A stretch of 8,103 nucleotides of DNA from Clostridiales bacterium (lineage in GTDB: Bacteria; Bacillota; Clostridia; Oscillospirales; JAAYXM01). Positions within the stretch are counted from its first letter, which is position 1. Each line of letters opens with the position of its first letter. A program made the translations under genes and the position numbers. Location: positions 1 to 8,103 of the forward strand of contig JAAYXM010000243.1 in the NCBI GenBank assembly GCA_012515925.1. Reading direction: 5' to 3'. The notes under the pieces are model-generated. The model did not search any database. It was not told the DNA's origin and saw only the letters and a list, made by a program, of their open reading frames with translations. Shown in pieces: positions 7,233 to 8,103 of this stretch.

Positions 7233-7260
7233 CTTTACATTTCCCCCGGGGAATGTAAAG
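7233..7260. promoter_or_regulatory. 28-base inverted repeat, candidate operator
   Basis: CTTTACATT (7233-7241) plus CCCC (7243-7246) is complementary to GGGGAATGTAAAG (7248-7260), giving 13 matched positions with one bulged T (7242) and one central C. The repeat ends 6 bases before the -35 box of the plus-strand promoter. It lacks a loop and a T run on either strand, so a terminator is unlikely. Its place and symmetry fit a binding site for a dimeric activator or repressor of the ceramidase-like gene. The regulator is not in the window. Confidence 0.5.
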
Positions 7261-7266
7261 TTTAGC

Positions 7267-7295
7267 TTGATTATAAGAACATAATGGGATAAAAT
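7267..7295 (+). promoter_or_regulatory. Sigma-A promoter of the ceramidase-like gene
   Basis: TTGATT (7267-7272) and TAAAAT (7290-7295) are 17 bases apart. Transcription should start near 7302, about 30 bases before the ATG at 7331. Each hexamer is one mismatch from consensus. Confidence 0.65.
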
Positions 7296-7330
7296 ACAGT
7301 AGGTAAAAAATTCTGAAAAGAGGCTTTATT

Positions 7331-8103
7331 ATGCGTGTAGGCTACTCGTCGGAATGCATAAATCCCGAAAGCGTCAGCGATATTGAGCTTTCGGGCTACG
7401 GTTGGTATCTAAACCGCAAGGCTCACGGGGTTTTGCGGGATATTTTTGTGCGCTCGCTGTATATAACCGACGGCGATAAAGCCTTTTTGATCATAAACTG
7501 CGACCTTCTGGCGTTAAGCGAAGGCTTCGTTGAGGACGCGAAGTCCGGGCTCGCGGAGCTTTTAAACATAAATAAGAAAAGTATTCTGTTTTTATGCGTG
7601 CATACCCACACTGCCCCCGCGGTATCGGAAACAATCGGCTGCGGCGCGGTAAACCATGAGTATGTCAGGCGTTTATACGATAAAGTAATCCTTTCCGCGG
7701 TGCTCGCGGCCAAAAACCAATACGAGGTAGAGTCAATCGAATACGGAAGTCGGAAAATCGACCCGATTTGCGCAAACCGCGTTTCACCGGGCGGATACTA
7801 TGATTCAAACGTATACGCTGTGCGCTTCAATTTAGCAGGTCAGAAGCCGTACATATTAGTCCAGTACGGCTGTCACCCGGTTGCTCACGGTGTTTTAGGC
7901 GAAATATCGCCCGATTATCCGGGCTTTGTGCTCGCCGGGCTTGAAAAGCTCGGCTATAACGGTATGTTTCTAACCGGCTGCTGTGCCGACGTTGACCCGC
8001 TTTGCCGCACAGAGCGCGGAAGCGGGACAAGCGCGGAGCTGTCCGCTTACGGCGCCGGCATTGCGGACGGTGCGCTTGAAGCGCTCGATATGAAATCGGA
8101 AAA
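7331..8103 (+). CDS. Neutral/alkaline ceramidase-like hydrolase, N-terminal part (runs off the window)
   Basis: The first 257 residues are present and the frame is open to the window edge. The ATG at 7331 follows a GAGG site by 7 bases and a promoter lies just upstream. The protein resembles the N-terminal catalytic domain of the neutral/alkaline non-lysosomal ceramidase family (Pfam PF04734): a strand ending in NCDLLAL (56-62), HTHTAP (91-96, HTHSGP in classical ceramidases), YGCHPVAHG (179-187) and LTGCCADVDP (214-223, equivalent to the NGxxGDxxP region). His91 and/or His93 and His182 are the expected zinc ligands; the remaining ligands would lie beyond the edge. There is no signal peptide, unlike secreted ceramidases, so a cytosolic hydrolase acting on another amide or glycan-derived substrate is possible. 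The family assignment is fairly secure; the substrate is not. It is transcribed divergently from the radical SAM pair. Confidence 0.82.
   Translation, partial: MRVGYSSECINPESVSDIELSGYGWYLNRKAHGVLRDIFVRSLYITDGDKAFLIINCDLLALSEGFVEDAKSGLAELLNINKKSILFLCVHTHTAPAVSETIGCGAVNHEYVRRLYDKVILSAVLAAKNQYEVESIEYGSRKIDPICANRVSPGGYYDSNVYAVRFNLAGQKPYILVQYGCHPVAHGVLGEISPDYPGFVLAGLEKLGYNGMFLTGCCADVDPLCRTERGSGTSAELSAYGAGIADGALEALDMKSE

Noticed and set aside
7052..7330. A possible small gene in the intergenic region between the divergent genes.
   Set aside because: No frame with a start, a ribosome binding site and plausible protein composition is seen. The region is accounted for by two promoters, an inverted repeat and a palindromic element.
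7423..7713. A 96-codon minus-strand frame opposite the ceramidase-like gene.
   Set aside because: The plus strand encodes clear family motifs in an uninterrupted frame here, so the antisense frame is a by-product.

Overview
The window looks like part of a chromosome from a low-to-mid GC Firmicute of the class Clostridia, probably an uncultured gut or anaerobe lineage. The signs are strong AGGAGG-type ribosome binding sites, near-consensus sigma-A promoters with 17-base spacers, glycine decarboxylase split into two subunits, a Bacillus-like tandem glycine riboswitch with an intrinsic terminator, and a TIGR03960/TIGR03936 radical SAM gene pair. The taxonomic placement is inference.

The layout from right to left on the minus strand has two transcription units. 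The first starts at a promoter at 7098-7126 and carries a B12-binding-type radical SAM protein (5216-7051) followed, with an 8-base overlap, by its partner DUF2344/TIGR03936 protein (4552-5223). The second starts at a promoter at 4453-4481. It has a leader of about 234 bases holding a tandem glycine riboswitch with a terminator, then gcvT (3124-4212), gcvH (2740-3108), gcvPA (1418-2728) and gcvPB (27-1421), all tightly packed or overlapping. Together these make the T, H and P proteins of the glycine cleavage system. The L protein (dihydrolipoamide dehydrogenase) is not in the window and could lie beyond base 1 or elsewhere in the genome.

On the plus strand, a divergent gene starts at 7331 and runs off the right edge. 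Its product resembles the N-terminal part of the neutral/alkaline ceramidase family but has no signal peptide. The 279-base region between the two divergent genes has no gene. It holds a promoter for each side, a 28-base near-perfect inverted repeat just upstream of the plus-strand promoter, and a small palindromic element that resembles REP-type intergenic repeats.

Most of the window is ordinary conserved metabolism. The parts most worth a second look are the riboswitch (a shared strand between aptamer and terminator, and a divergent second aptamer), the unusual neighbourhood of the radical SAM pair, and the structured intergenic region in front of the ceramidase-like gene. I see no convincing undescribed system.
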